From Manihot esculenta (lineage: Eukaryota > Streptophyta > Magnoliopsida > Malpighiales > Euphorbiaceae): DNA of 64,000 nt. Where the stretch lies: NCBI RefSeq assembly GCF_001659605.2, contig NC_035162.2, positions 5,413,248-5,477,247 on the forward strand, written 5' to 3'. The notes under the pieces are model-generated. The model saw only the letters and a program-made list of their open reading frames with translations. It was not told where the DNA came from and did not search any database. Numbering within the stretch: position 1 is the first letter of the stretch; each line of letters begins with the position of its first letter. Below, piece after piece: positions 11,432 through 22,508 of the stretch. The translations under genes and the position numbers were made by a program.

Positions 11432-12899
11432 CATGTGAGTTGGTAGCTTTAATAAAAACGGTTTTAGAAAAATTTGCTTGAGTTGATTTATCATAGCCAA
11501 GGCCATACTTGATGCTAGGAGACCTTTGAGAGTCTAAAATCTCATCAAGTTTGTCCTTGCCTTTTAAAAATTTTGAAAGAGAATTTTTCAACTTAAGGAT
11601 TTCATTTTTCAAATTTTTATTTTCTAGTGAGAGCTCATCTAAGGATTTTTGTAAAGAATCATTTGAGGGTAAAGGTTCCTTAGGTGAGTTCTCACTTTCC
11701 TTTTTAAAGCTAGCTAACTCACATTTCAAAATTTTATTTTTCCTATGACTCTTTTCAAGCTCATCATTCATCAATTTTAAAGCACCTACAAGTTCATCAT
11801 ATGAAAACTCAACATCATCATCATTTAAAGTAAAATCATCAAGAGTAGTTACCTCATCGGAGCTTTCCTCTAGAGCCATGAAGCACATGTTGGCAATTTC
11901 ATCACCAACCTCCTCTTCTTCGGAATCACTTGACTCATCCCATGTTGCTTTGAAGGCCTTCTTCTTGAACTTCTTGATAGGCTTCTTCAACTTGGGACAA
12001 TCCACTTTGTAGTGACCCGGCTTATTACATTCATAGCAAATGACTACTTCTTTTTTGCTTGATTCACCCTTTTCCTTTCTAAAATTCTTCCTTGGGATGA
12101 ACCTTTTATTTTGGAGAAGCAACTTTCTTATTCTCCTAGTTACCAAAGCCAATTCTTCCTCACTTATCTCTTCTTCTTCCTCACTTGTATCTTCGGAGGC
12201 TACCCTTAGAGCAATGTTCTTTTTCATCTTGCTAGGTTCCTCCACTTGCTCTCTCTTTAGAGTCATCTCATAGTCAATGAGATTCCCCAAGAGTTCATCC
12301 AATTGCACTTTGGTCAAGTCTTTGGCATCCTTTAAGGAAGTTACCTTTGGTAGCCATTCTTTAGGTAGACATCTAAGGATTTTCTTTACCAACTCTTCAT
12401 TTGTGAATGTCTTCCCAAGAGATTTCATCCCTCCAATGATCTCAATGAACCTATCATACATTTGGCTAATAGTTTCATCGGATTTCATCTTGAACAACTC
12501 ATATTGATAGATGAGGGATTCCATCTTATTTTCCTTGACTTGATTGGTACCTTCATGAGTGACAACCAAAGCATCCCAAATTTCCTTGGCGGTGGACTTC
12601 ATGCATACTTTGTTGTACTCACTTCTACTAAGAGCACAAAACAAGATGTGAATGGCTTTGTCATTGAGTGCTACCCTTCTCTTCTCTAGCTCACTCCATT
12701 CACTCTTAGGTTTTTGCTCTTGGTTTCCATCAATGAATCTTGTGGGAAAGAAAGGCCCATTCTCTACAATGTCCCACAAATCAACTCCTTCCGATTTAAG
12801 GAAATAATACATTCTATTTTTCCAATATAGAAAGTCATTTCCATCAAAGAAAGGTGGTCTCACAACCGATTGACCTTCTTGAGAGTTGAGGGCTGCCAT
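11432..12899 (-). pseudogene. Gag of a SIRE-like Copia element, cut by the Gypsy insertion
   Basis: The protein begins MAALNSQEGQSVVRPPFFDG and has the UBN2-type capsid fold sequence (residues about 20-215), an acidic/basic linker, one zinc knuckle CYECNKPGHYKVDC (about residue 288) and a long coiled-coil C-terminal region (about 375-450). Gag with such an extension is typical of the SIRE/Maximus lineage. The frame is open for about 488 codons and then runs into the Gypsy LTR at 11431. The rest of gag and all of pol are beyond the nested insertion, off-window to the left. The start is the first ATG downstream of the primer-binding site. Confidence 0.88.
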
Positions 12900-12946
12900 T
12901 TGATCTTTACTCCAAGATAATTATATCTTCAAGAAAGGGAGACTTA

Positions 12947-12958
12947 GCTCTGATACCA
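12947..12958 (-). other. Primer-binding site of the SIRE-like Copia element
   Basis: The minus strand reads TGGTATCAGAGC, complementary to initiator tRNA-Met, two bases inside the LTR end at 12961. Confidence 0.88.
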
Positions 12959-12960
12959 CT

Positions 12961-14387
12961 TGTTGTCCCTTGAGGCAACCCAAGAGGGGGGTGAATTGGG
13001 TTTATAAAAAATTTAATGGCAAAGACAAGAAATTAGAAGAGAATAAGGAAGAGAAAAATCAACACAAAGATTTATAGAGGTTCAGCTATCCAAGCCTACG
13101 TCCTCTCCTCAAGGTCCACTTGAGAGTTCAACTCCACTATCAAATCTTCTTTGGGTGAAGATCAAAACCCTTACAATCTTAGAGCAAGTCTTTGCTCTTT
13201 ACAAATCCTTTTTTTTTACTCAAGAGCAATTCTTTCCTCAAAGCCACACTCACAACAACAGAATCTCTCAATCAACCTTTACTCACTCAGAAAAGCCAAT
13301 CAATTACAACTCAAAACAAGCTTTCAAGAAATCAATGCTTTGGCTCAAGGTTTTGAGAGAGAGAGAATAAAAAATGTTGTAATCTCAATAAATATTTGCT
13401 TAGATGGTTGTTGTAACCTCACAACAACAAAAACAAGTTGTATTTATAGTTCATTCATAAATATGGCCGTTGGGGGTGCATTAAATGCAAATAGAGCCGT
13501 TTATGTTCAGAAATAACCGTTACATCGCGTTCAGAAAAACTCAGGTTCGGCGGCCGAACCATTTGGGGTGAAGAAACTATTCCTTTAAAACTGAACTTTC
13601 GGCGGCCTAAACTCAATGTTCGGCGGCCGAACATGGTGGACTTTCGTTTCTGTTCCTCACTTTCGGAAGCCAAACTTTAGGCTTCGGAGGCATACCCAAA
13701 ACACACTTTCGGCGGCCGAAGGTTAAAAGTTCGGCGGCCGAAAGTGTGAGACTTTCGTCTCTGTCCCTCACTTTCGGAAGCCGAAGGTTACACTTAGGGG
13801 GCTGGTTGAAAACCCACTTTCGGCGGCCGAAAGTCAATGTTCGGCGGCCGAACATATGGGACTTTCGTTTCTGTCCCTGATTTTCGGAAGCCGAAAGTTG
13901 TGTTTAGGGGGCACAAAATCCCTTCTTTAAAACTTTGAAAAATCATAACTTAGGCTATAAAAATTCATTTTTCAATCCGTTTGAATATTTGTAACCTATA
14001 TTTTTAGATCTTTCATTCTGATGAAAAAATATTTTCAAAATCACTTCTTTTGGAAAATTTCATTTTGGTCCCTGAAAGTCAAGTACTTCAAAAAAGTGGC
14101 CATATCTAAAAGAACTTTTAGAAATGAAAGAACCCTTGAGCCATCACACTTAATTACTTGAAATTCACAATGAATAAAATGACAAGCATAATAAATAAAA
14201 ATACTTTTTGATCCCTTTCTTGTAATATGCTTCCAAAATTGGCACTTTTCACTTTTGTGACCGAAGCAATATCATTTGTTTCAATAAGGGACCTGCAAGC
14301 TCAATACAAACACTCTTGGAAATAATTAGTAGCACACCAATTGTTTATTAATCATCAAAACAAGGATTAGGACATTTAGGTCCAACA
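12961..14387 (-). mobile_element. 5' LTR of the SIRE-like Copia element (about 1427 bp)
   Basis: It begins TGTTGTCCCTTG and ends GGTCCAACA on the plus strand, giving TGTTG...CAACA inverted ends. The following AATTT (14388-14392) would be the target duplication; the partner is off-window. The inner half holds a cluster of the same palindromic motif that fills the Gypsy LTRs. Confidence 0.82.
13540..13905. repeat. TTCGGC-N-GCCGAA palindrome cluster inside a Copia LTR
   Basis: Perfect 13-bp copies occur near 13545, 13619, 13709, 13730, 13819 and 13840, with near copies such as TTCGGAAGCCGAA. The companion motif ACTTTCGTTTCTG or ACTTTCGTCTCTG recurs at about 13631, 13751 and 13860. Spacing and accessory motif match the Gypsy LTR clusters although the two superfamilies are not related in their LTRs. 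Confidence 0.85.
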
Positions 14388-15962
14388 AATTTAAATATGT
14401 TACTTGTCATATTTTTATAGTATATTTTAGAATTTAACTTTATATAATTAATTATTTTTTATTTTAGAATCTAATTTTATATAATTAATTATTTTATATT
14501 AAGTGAAAAATAGATTAATAAAAAAAATTCTAAGAATTGTAACACTTTTCAATATTATTGTCGGATTTTAGAGTTTCAAATATAATATGCTTTAGTTCAT
14601 TTTTATTTTGTTTTGTATGGGCCTTTGAAGATTTTATATCTAATTTTTTTAGATAAATTATTTTTAAAAAAAATCGAATTCATATATATATAGATATATT
14701 CTTATTTTAAATATAAAATTTTGTCGTGTAAAAAATATTTTATCTATCTATCTATATATAAATGAATAAATTTATTTTAATTTAATTAGTTTAAATTTTT
14801 ATAAATTCTTGAGTTTAAGATTATACATGTCAAATAATTTAGGATTTTGAATTTTTTTTTCCTGTGATATAGATTTTGAATATGTTTGAAGAGATCTATA
14901 AGTTTACTGATCATCTTATTCTCATCTTCTTTTTTTTTTTATCTATTTTATTTTTATTTTCGTTTGTATTTATTTTTATTAATTACACCTTATTTTATTT
15001 ATTTATATATAAACGACTAATATATAAATATTGTATTGTTTTTCTTTTAGCTAGTGAGGCTTTATGGTGTATTATTTTTTTCGCTGTATTCTTTTATGCA
15101 ATGAATCTATATCTTTAAAAAAAAAAAAACAACCAGGGGCTAGTTTTCAAAAGGGAGTGTGACACAGAGTAACTAGTTTTGAATTTTACGATAAATTTGG
15201 ATCAGACTTAATTTTTGTTACCGACATTCGATAAAAACCCACGATAGTTTTTCGGAAATAAAATTTTAAAACGCACGATTTTTCAAAAATGTAACGAGAG
15301 CACAGATCTAATCACAAATTTCGATATGAAAATTTTATCGTTTAGAGTTAATTTTATATTTTAATTATTTTTTAAATATTTTCATAATTTTACGAATTAA
15401 ACCTCTTATTATTAGAAATTCACTTTTCAATTTTAAAAAATTTTCATAAGACTGTTTATTTTTCGGTCTATCTTCTTTTTTATATCATCTTAATCAAATG
15501 ATATTAATTAAAATTTCTGACGGAATCTAATTAATTTTTTATTATCTACATTTTACTTTCAACAATCCCTCAAAATGGTACTAATAATAATAATTATTAT
15601 ATTTTTAATTTAAACTAAAACCAAATAACTTGTTCAGTCGTTCTAAAAAATTTTTTTAAGAGAATCCGTATCAGTTTTGAAATTGCGAAATGATGATGAT
15701 GATAATTTTTTTATATAAAAATAACATTCATAATTTTATCTTAATTTGGGACTATACATATATCACTATATTTAGATTAATTTGCACCGATGGTACATCC
15801 GCCCCTATATTGTGGATGGAATTTTTTTTTAATAATTACATATATTTTTAATTCACTGGACTGAACTGAATAGGGGATAAATTTTTTATACAAGTTGCAA
15901 AACATGAGAGTAATTTATGATTTATGATATCTCTTAACTAATTGCATGCAGTTTCAGTGTAA
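14388..15962. other. AT-rich intergenic region, no gene seen
   Basis: The sequence is strongly AT-rich with short homopolymers and TA-rich tracts. The 80-codon frame at 14876-15118 is rich in Phe, Ile, Leu and Tyr as expected by chance in such DNA, and no homology was recognised. Confidence 0.6.
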
Positions 15963-16247
15963 TTAGCAAGTAGGGTAGGGAACCCCACATACACGAGCAA
16001 CCCTTCTATCTCCAAGTGATGAAATGAACTGCTTGAGATTTGGGTTTTTTAAGTAACCGCAAAGACAGGGTCTCTGCTCTCTTGATTTACGACAACAAGC
16101 AGCAGACGGTGGCTTCGACATCGCCACTGCTGGTAAGCATACAGTCACTTCTGATGGACTGCACGTCACTGCACTCCCCACTTGCGCTTCCATCGACACC
16201 ATCTGTATCACCACCATGCAAAGATAAAAATAAGACATGTTGTTCAT
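15963..16247 (-). CDS. Type-2 non-specific lipid-transfer protein, copy 1
   Basis: This is a 94-residue intronless frame. Residues 1-26 form a secretion signal and the mature part holds eight cysteines at 29, 37, 51, 52, 61, 63, 87 and 94. The spacing CX7CX13CCX8CXCX23CX6C is the type-2 nsLTP signature, with CLC in the CXC motif and the usual ending CGVPYPTC. Such proteins are exported to the apoplast, bind lipids in a tunnel closed by four disulfides, and serve in cuticle or wall lipid deposition or defence. A TATA box lies at 16361-16370 on the minus strand. Copy 2 at 17717-18001 shares coding and promoter sequence, so the two are tandem duplicates. The exact ligand and tissue are unknown. 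Confidence 0.93.
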   Translation of the reverse strand: MNNMSYFYLCMVVIQMVSMEAQVGSAVTCSPSEVTVCLPAVAMSKPPSAACCRKSREQRPCLCGYLKNPNLKQFISSLGDRRVARVCGVPYPTC

Positions 16248-16360
16248 ATCTAATGGATATTGTTGTTGTTAATATAAGAGATTGTCTATAAGAAAAAAAA
16301 AGGAGAAAGAGCTTTGGAAGCTGAGGAAGGGTTGATATTTTTACATAAAGCATCCCACTT

Positions 16361-16370
16361 CTTTATATAA
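16361..16370 (-). promoter_or_regulatory. TATA box of LTP copy 1
   Basis: The minus strand reads TTATATAAAG about 115 bases upstream of the start codon. The matching place upstream of copy 2 has the same element, which supports its use. Confidence 0.6.
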
Positions 16371-16639
16371 TAATAATAATAATATATTATGCGAAAATAC
16401 TAAAAATAAAAGTGGGTTTTGTTGTTTGGGAAATTATAAGGTTAACGGGTCAAGTGGGCAATTGAAACCTGCCAAATTTGTGATAAAAACAAAGAAGAAT
16501 GGTAAAATTGATGAGAAGTAGCCTCGCAGGTCTTCTTGCTCGAGTTGGTGGATCACTAGTACTTGTGGATGTGGGTGTTGAGATGACCGAGTAAAACTTG
16601 TCGGTTTGTGATAATTCGGATCCATTAGTGGAAATTGTG

Positions 16640-17716
16640 GTATTTTAAAAAATTCTGCAACCCCTTCACATCAAATCAACTCCGGTGAGAAGCATTCGTC
16701 ATGGGATAATTACTATCAACTCCTTAAATATCTACAAAAAAAATTATTAATTTTTTTTATTTTAAAAATATTTAATTAAATACTTTTATATTTTATAAAA
16801 TTAAATTCTTTAATTGTTTATAAAAACAATAGTTTGTTTTTTTTAATATTAGTCGTTAAGGCTAAATAATATAAATATTTAAAAATATAAAAATTAAATG
16901 ATATATATAATTAAAATTATAAAAACTTAATAATATAAATATTCAATTCAATTAATAATTTTTTTAATAATACAAAAAAAATCCTCTGTTATGGACCACT
17001 TTAGCTACTCAAGGTTGGCCGCTTCTTTCATGGCGTAATTTATTATATAATAAAATTCTAAAATTATAATTTGTAATAATATTCTAAAAAATTCAATTTA
17101 TTTTTTATTTATAATATAAGCTAAAATAAATATTTAAAAATAATTGAAGAAAAAACTTGAAATTTCTTAATTTATTGTTTAAGAATTTTTTTTTAATTTT
17201 TACAAAACATTAAAGTTTTTCTTTCATGTTGAAAGAGGATAAAAGAAGTTAAAAGAGAGATTTAGGATTTTTTTTTAAACAGATTTAGGGTTTGATAGTG
17301 TTTTTTTAAAAGGATAATTTGAATTGAAATGAAATATTTGTAAATTCAAGAAATTTTAATTATATTAAATAAGTGGAGTTCATATATATTCTAATTCAAA
17401 ATAATTTTACAATATGGTCTACCACCAAATTCTAATAATAGTTATAATGATAATAAATCGAAATTACAGAAAGCTTGCCCAATTGTCCGTACAAATTGTT
17501 TCAGAATGTGCTGCGGAATGTATGGGTAGACAAGAGAGGGAAATTGGGGAGAGAATAGGTACTCTTCATCCTATTTGGAAAATATAAGAGAAACAGCGGA
17601 ATGAAAAAATAAGAAAATTACTCATACCACTAAGATTTCATTTGAATAAATAAGAGAAATTTGAGATTCTATTCTCCTAATTTACAATCTCCATTTAAAA
17701 AAAATTATTACTTTAA
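16640..17716. other. AT-rich spacer between LTP copies
   Basis: The spacer is low-complexity AT-rich DNA. The piece near 16980-17040 (TATGGACCA...TAGCTA) resembles 18620-18655, a trace of the tandem duplication. No gene is visible. Confidence 0.55.
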
Positions 17717-18001
17717 TTAGCAAGTAGGATAGGGAACGCCACATGCACGAGCAACCCTTCTATCTCCAACAGATGAAAGGAACTGCTTTTGATTTGGGTC
17801 TTTCAAGTAACCGCAAAGACAGGGCCGCTGCTCTCTTACTTTACGGCAACAAGCAGTAGTCGGTAGCATCGCCATCGCGACTGCAGGTAGACATATGGTC
17901 ACTTCCGACGGGCTGCATGTCACTGCACGCGCCACTTGTGTTTCCATCGACACCATCAGTATCACCGCCATACACAAATAGAAATAATACATGTTCTTCA
18001 T
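17717..18001 (-). CDS. Type-2 non-specific lipid-transfer protein, copy 2
   Basis: The 94-residue frame has the same length and cysteine positions as copy 1 (29, 37, 51, 52, 61, 63, 87, 94). The signal peptide ends about Ala-26 and the C-terminus is CGVPYPTC. It differs from copy 1 at scattered positions outside the cysteines (for example MLPTTACC against KPPSAACC), so both look under constraint. The upstream region to about 18440 matches the region upstream of copy 1 (16248-16640), including GGTTAACGGGTCAAGTGG. It is probably secreted and lipid-binding; its specific role is not known. Confidence 0.93.
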   Translation of the reverse strand: MKNMYYFYLCMAVILMVSMETQVARAVTCSPSEVTICLPAVAMAMLPTTACCRKVREQRPCLCGYLKDPNQKQFLSSVGDRRVARACGVPYPTC

Positions 18002-18090
18002 ATCTGAAAGAGAATAGTATCAAGTCTGAAGGGAGTGAAGTAAGGAAAAAGGAGAAAGGGTGATAATTTTGCATAAAGCTTCTCACTTGT

Positions 18091-18099
18091 TTATATAAT
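18091..18099 (-). promoter_or_regulatory. TATA box of LTP copy 2
   Basis: The minus strand reads ATTATATAA about 90 bases upstream of the start codon, in a context shared with copy 1. Confidence 0.6.
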
Positions 18100-18697
18100 A
18101 TTATGCCAGACATATTGCTCTTAGTTATTAAAAAAAAATGGAAGTGGGTTTCACTGTTATTAGTTTTCTGCATGCGCGGTCAATGTTTCGTTGCTTGGAA
18201 AATTAAGGTTAACGGGTCAAGTGGGCAATTGGCACCTGCCAATTTGGAATTTGTTGTTAGAATTGAGATATTATCGCCTGATAAAGCAAAGAAGGATGGT
18301 AAAGCTAATGAGAAATAGCCTCGCAGGTTTTCTTATTTCAGTTGGTGGAGCACTAGCACTTGTAGATGTGGGGATGAGAAGACCAAGCAGAACTTGTCGG
18401 TTTGTGATAATTGGGATCCATTAGTGGAAAATGAAGAAACAATTGTGGTATTTTTAGAAATTCTGCATACCCACTTTTTACGTGGATGTCAAATTACCAT
18501 TGCCATTTTATCAACTCCTGTGTGAAGGATAGACTTTTAGTCTTCTTTGTCGAAGCAGTCCTCCCATAGGTTCAAGTATTAATTTGATTTGCCGAGTGGT
18601 GGTGGGGGTGGCTCGGCAAAATCCCTCTGCTATGGACCATAGTAGCTAGTAACGAGTAGTAAGTCTAATACAGTAGGCAGCAAATCGTAATTAGTTT

Positions 18698-19045
18698 TTA
18701 TTTAGCAGACAGGATAGGGAAGACCGCAGGCATCAGCAACTTTTCTATCATTGCCAAAGGAAAAAAAAAATGCTTGAGGTTTGGATCTCTCAGGAAACCA
18801 CAAAAGCACGGCCTCTGCTCCTTCGTTTTCTGGCAGCAACTGGTAGATGGTGGTCTTGCCATGTTGATTGCCGGCAGACATGCGTTCAACTTCACAGGGC
18901 TATAAACCACCGCTTCTGTCATTTCCGTTCCCATCCATAGCATCACCACCGCAGCACATAGGCCAAAACACCATATCTTCCTCCTCATCGCCATCGTCTC
19001 TTCGATGGATATTTGATAATAATTATTATTCTTTTTGAAGGACAA
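18698..19045 (-). pseudogene. Decayed type-2 lipid-transfer protein, copy 3
   Basis: The frame has an LTP start (best Met at 18994, MAMRRKIWC, with a hydrophobic signal) and keeps NACLP, SCC and RPCFCGFL. The first motif cysteine is replaced by Tyr (VVYSP where the other copies have VTCSP). At an A10 run (18761-18770) the frame shifts: the remaining conserved tail, DACGLPYPVC, is present in another frame and ends at a stop at 18702-18704. The open frame as read ends in an unrelated tail, FPILSAK. Two independent lesions make a functional eight-cysteine fold unlikely. Confidence 0.85.
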
Positions 19046-19256
19046 GGTTAAGGATCAGGTGCCAATGAGCAAGAAATTTGTTTTTCTTTTTATAATTGAA
19101 AATATATTAAATTTAACTTTTAACTTTTTTAAATTAATTATATATATATATATTTTAAAAAATACTTTATTATTTTTTTCTTTCTAAAATAAGTATGTGT
19201 TAGGGATACAACACATACTTAAAAAAAACACCTCATACTAACTTAAGCTATATTTG

Positions 19257-19512
19257 TGTTAGATGTTGAAACAGCTTTGAAGGCTGTTTGAAGATTAGAT
19301 TATTATTTGTTATTCAGTTGCTATTTTCTAGAAATAATCAAATATGCTATCAATCATATTTAATATGCATAATTATTTTGTTTATTTTGTTGAGGTTCTA
19401 TTATTTTATATGCCTATATATTTCTCTATAATTTTGCATCAATAATATATTAGCCTTCATAAATTTCCTCTTAACATCTTTTTCTCTGTTTCTGAAAAAC
19501 ATATATTTTACA
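19257..19512 (+). mobile_element. 5' LTR of the short Copia element
   Basis: It starts TGTTAGATGTTGA and ends TTTTACA and is closely similar to 22247-22508. The right copy has an additional CTTAAG-containing insertion near its start. The first bases are chosen by alignment, so the left edge may be off by a few bases. Confidence 0.75.
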
Positions 19513-19515
19513 CAG

Positions 19516-19526
19516 TGGTATCAGAG
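19516..19526 (+). other. Primer-binding site of the short Copia element
   Basis: TGGTATCAGAG follows the LTR by three bases and matches the complement of initiator tRNA-Met. Confidence 0.8.
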
Positions 19527-19591
19527 TTCTTATCTTAAAGGACTTGTGAGATTGGGTCAACCAAAATCAAACCCAAACACCAACTTGTGAG

Positions 19592-20428
19592 ATGGAGGGA
19601 GAGTCCAGTTTTGGTGCAATTACTCCACCAATATTTGATGGAGTTAATTACAAAGCTTGGGCTGTTAGGATGGACACTTACCTCAAAGCTTATGATCTAT
19701 GGGAGGCTGTAGAAGAAGATTATGATGTTCCACCACTTGGAAATAACCCAACAATGACTCAAATCAAGATTCATAAAGAGAAGGTGACAAGAAAAACTAA
19801 AGTCATGAATTGCCTGTTTTCCGCTGTTTCGCTCTCGATTCTCAATAGAATTATGCAAAAGAAGTCTACTGCAGAAATATGGAAATATCTTGAAAAGGAG
19901 TATCGAGGAAATAAAAGGTTAGATAATATGCAAGTCATGAATTTAATTCATGAATTTGAAATGCAAAGGATGAAAGAATCAGAAACGACAAAGGAGTACG
20001 CTGACAGACTTCTCGATATTGCCAATAAAGTGAGACTTTTTGGCAAGGATTTTTCTGACGAATGAATTATTCAGAAAATCCTAGTTACATTACCTGAGAA
20101 ATATGAAGCAACAATCTCATCTTTGGAGAATTCTAAAGATCTGTCGAGTATTACCTTGGCAGAACTTTTAAATCCTTTACAGGCTTTGGAGCAAAGGAGG
20201 CTTATGAGGAATGAAGTATCTGTAGAAGGTGCTTATCAAGCGCATTCTCAAACTGGAGATGGAAAACTGACACAGAGGACAAGAAATGCCAAAAATTATC
20301 CACCATGTCCTCACTGTAAAAAAACAAATCACCCTCAACAAAGGTGTTGGTGGAGACCAGATGTCCAATGTAATAAATGTGGTCAGTTAGGACATATTGA
20401 AAAAGTATGCAAGGGCAAACTACAATAA
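19592..20428 (+). pseudogene. Copia gag, with stop codons
   Basis: The start MEGESSFGAITPPIFDG is followed by a UBN2-type capsid region (residues about 12-158). An in-frame TGA at 20063-20065 interrupts it, and the frame resumes with LPEKYEATISSLENSKD. A zinc knuckle CNKCGQLGHIEKVC lies at about 20370-20411. A further TAA at 20426-20428 precedes protease. Both stops can be explained by single C-to-T changes from Arg or Gln codons (inferred from usual family residues). Confidence 0.85.
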
Positions 20429-22234
20429 GAGGTTGAGGCTAAGGCTGTCGTTGATGAAAATAAAAAGGAGCACTTATTTGTAGCGTCATGTGTTGCTACA
20501 GACAACTCTGAAGGATGGCTTATAGACAGCGGCTGCACAAATCATATGACATATGATCGAGAAGACGAAAAATGGAATTGGAATGATACTGAAAAAAACG
20601 AAATTCCAAAGAACATTGAAAATCATGATGATGCTATTGATGATGAACCAGTAAGGGGCACAAGATCACTTGAAGACATTTATCACAGGTGCAATGTGGC
20701 TATCATGGAACTAGAAAAATTTGCTGATGTTGTTTTAGACAAAAAATAGGTTTCAGCAATGGAGGAGGAGCTGAGAATGATTGAGAAAAGTGACACATGG
20801 GAGCTTGTAGACAGACCAAATCATAAGAAGGCCATTGGAGTAAAATGGGTATATCGGACAAAGTTGAATTCCAATGGATCTATCAACAAACATAAAGCAA
20901 GACTGGTGGTCAAAGGCTATGCCCAGATATTTGGAGTTGATTTCTCAGAAACTTTAGCTCCAGTGGCTCGTCTTGATACAATCAGAATGCTATTAGCTAT
21001 AGTTGCACAAAAGGGATGGAAAGTTCATCAACTTGATGTAAAGTCAGCCTTTCTAAATGGCTACTTGGGAGAAGAAATTTTTGTGGAGCAGCCTGAAGGT
21101 TTCTTGGTTAATGGAGATGAAGATAAAGTATATCGTTTGAGAAAAGCCTTATATAGCTTGAAGCAAGCCCCTAGGGCTTGGTACAGCCGTATTGATTCTC
21201 ATCTTCTAAGCTTAGGCTTTGAGAAAAGCTTGAGTGAATTCACTCTATATGTTAAGAAAACAGAAACATATATACTTATAATATCTTTGTATGTTGATGA
21301 TCTATTAATAACAGGTAACAATGGAAGATTGATAGATCAATTCAAGACAGAGATGATGGAGGTGTTTGAAATGATAGATCTTGGAGAAATGTCATATTTC
21401 CTTGGAATTGAGGTGCTTCAAAAAGAAAATGAAGTTTTTATTTGCCAACAAAAATATGCCAAGGAGATTCTAAAAAAGTTCAAGATGGAGGATTGCAAGT
21501 CAACCACAACTCCAATGAATCTGAATGAGAAATTTTGCAAAGAAGATGGAGCTAAAAAGATAGATGAGGTGTTGTACAGGAGTTTAATAGGCTGTCTAAT
21601 GTATCTAACTGCAACCCGACCCGACATCATGCATGTTGTAAGTTTGCTATCAAGATACATGCATTGTGCTAGTGAGATTCATCTTCAAGCAGCAAAACGC
21701 ATAATTAGATATATTAAAGGCACATTAAACTATGGTATTAAGTTCAATCAAGTCTAAAATTTTAATTTCCATGGTTTTTCTTATAGCGATTGGGGTGGTT
21801 GCTTAGATGACATGAAAAGCACTTCAGGTTACTGTTTTAGCTTTGGTTTTGGTGTATTCTCCTGGTGCTCCAAGAAGCAAGATGTGATAGCTCAATCCAC
21901 AGCTGAAGTAGAATATATTGCAGCTAATTTGGTAGTAAATCAAGCTTTGTGGATAAGGAAATTGTTAGCTGACTTATCTATGGAAGAAAAAAGAAGCACA
22001 GAAGTTTATATTGACAACCAGGCTGCAATTTCGATAGCAAATAATCCAGTATTTCATGGAAAAACCAAGCACTTCAAGATTAAGTTGTATTTTCTTAGAG
22101 AAGTTCAAAAGAATGGTGAAGTAAGTTTGGTGCACTGCAATTCAGAATTTCAGAATGCTGATATTTTGACTAAATCCCTTTCCAAGGCTAGACTTGAGTA
22201 TTTAAGAGAGAGGCTTGGCCTTTGTTGCTCTTAA
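20429..22234 (+). pseudogene. Copia pol remnant: protease stub, RT and RNase H
   Basis: A protease stub with WLIDSGCTNHMT lies at about 20518-20550 and joins directly to the acidic linker that normally follows integrase, so most of protease and all of integrase are deleted. The RT spans about 20759-21740 with VKWVYRTKLN, KARLVVKGYAQ, QLDVKSAFLNG and YVDDLLITG (near 21292). RNase H (CSKKQDVIAQSTAEVEY, then KTKHFKIKLYFLRE) ends at 22234. Stops occur at 20747 (TAG where the family has Trp) and 21755 (TAA). Without integrase it cannot move by itself. Confidence 0.88.
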
Positions 22235-22246
22235 CTCAAGGAGGAG

Positions 22247-22508
22247 TGTTGAATGTTGACTTAAGAACTGCTTTGAAGGTTGTTTAAAGATTAGATTATT
22301 ATTTGTTATTCAGTTGCTATTTTCTAGGAATAATCAAATATGCTATCAATCATATATGATATGCATAATTATTTTGTTTATTTTGTTGAGGTTCTGTTAT
22401 TTTGTATGCCTATATATTTCTCTGTAATCTTGCATCAATAATATATTAGCCTTCATAAATTTTCTCTTAACATCTTTTCTTCTATTTCTGAAAAACATAT
22501 ATCTTACA
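22247..22508 (+). mobile_element. 3' LTR of the short Copia element
   Basis: It is preceded by a purine-rich AAGGAGGAG tract, begins TGTTGAATGTTGA and ends ATCTTACA. It matches the 5' LTR except for scattered substitutions and a few bases of length change near the start. Confidence 0.8.

Larger units (their letters stand above)
19257..22508 (+). mobile_element. Ty1/Copia element with short LTRs and internal deletion
   Basis: LTRs of about 256 bp (19257-19512) and 262 bp (22247-22508) flank a primer-binding site, gag, a truncated pol and a purine tract. Protease is cut after its first motif, and integrase and most of the region before RT are missing, so the element is about 3.25 kb. All surviving coding pieces lie in one frame interrupted by four stops. 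No matching 5-bp target duplication was seen at the boundaries I chose (ATTTG left, GTTAA right). The Copia lineage was not assigned. Confidence 0.88.

Noticed and set aside
14876..15118. Possible small membrane protein
   Set aside because: Hydrophobic composition follows from the AT-rich T-runs. No homology or promoter context was seen.
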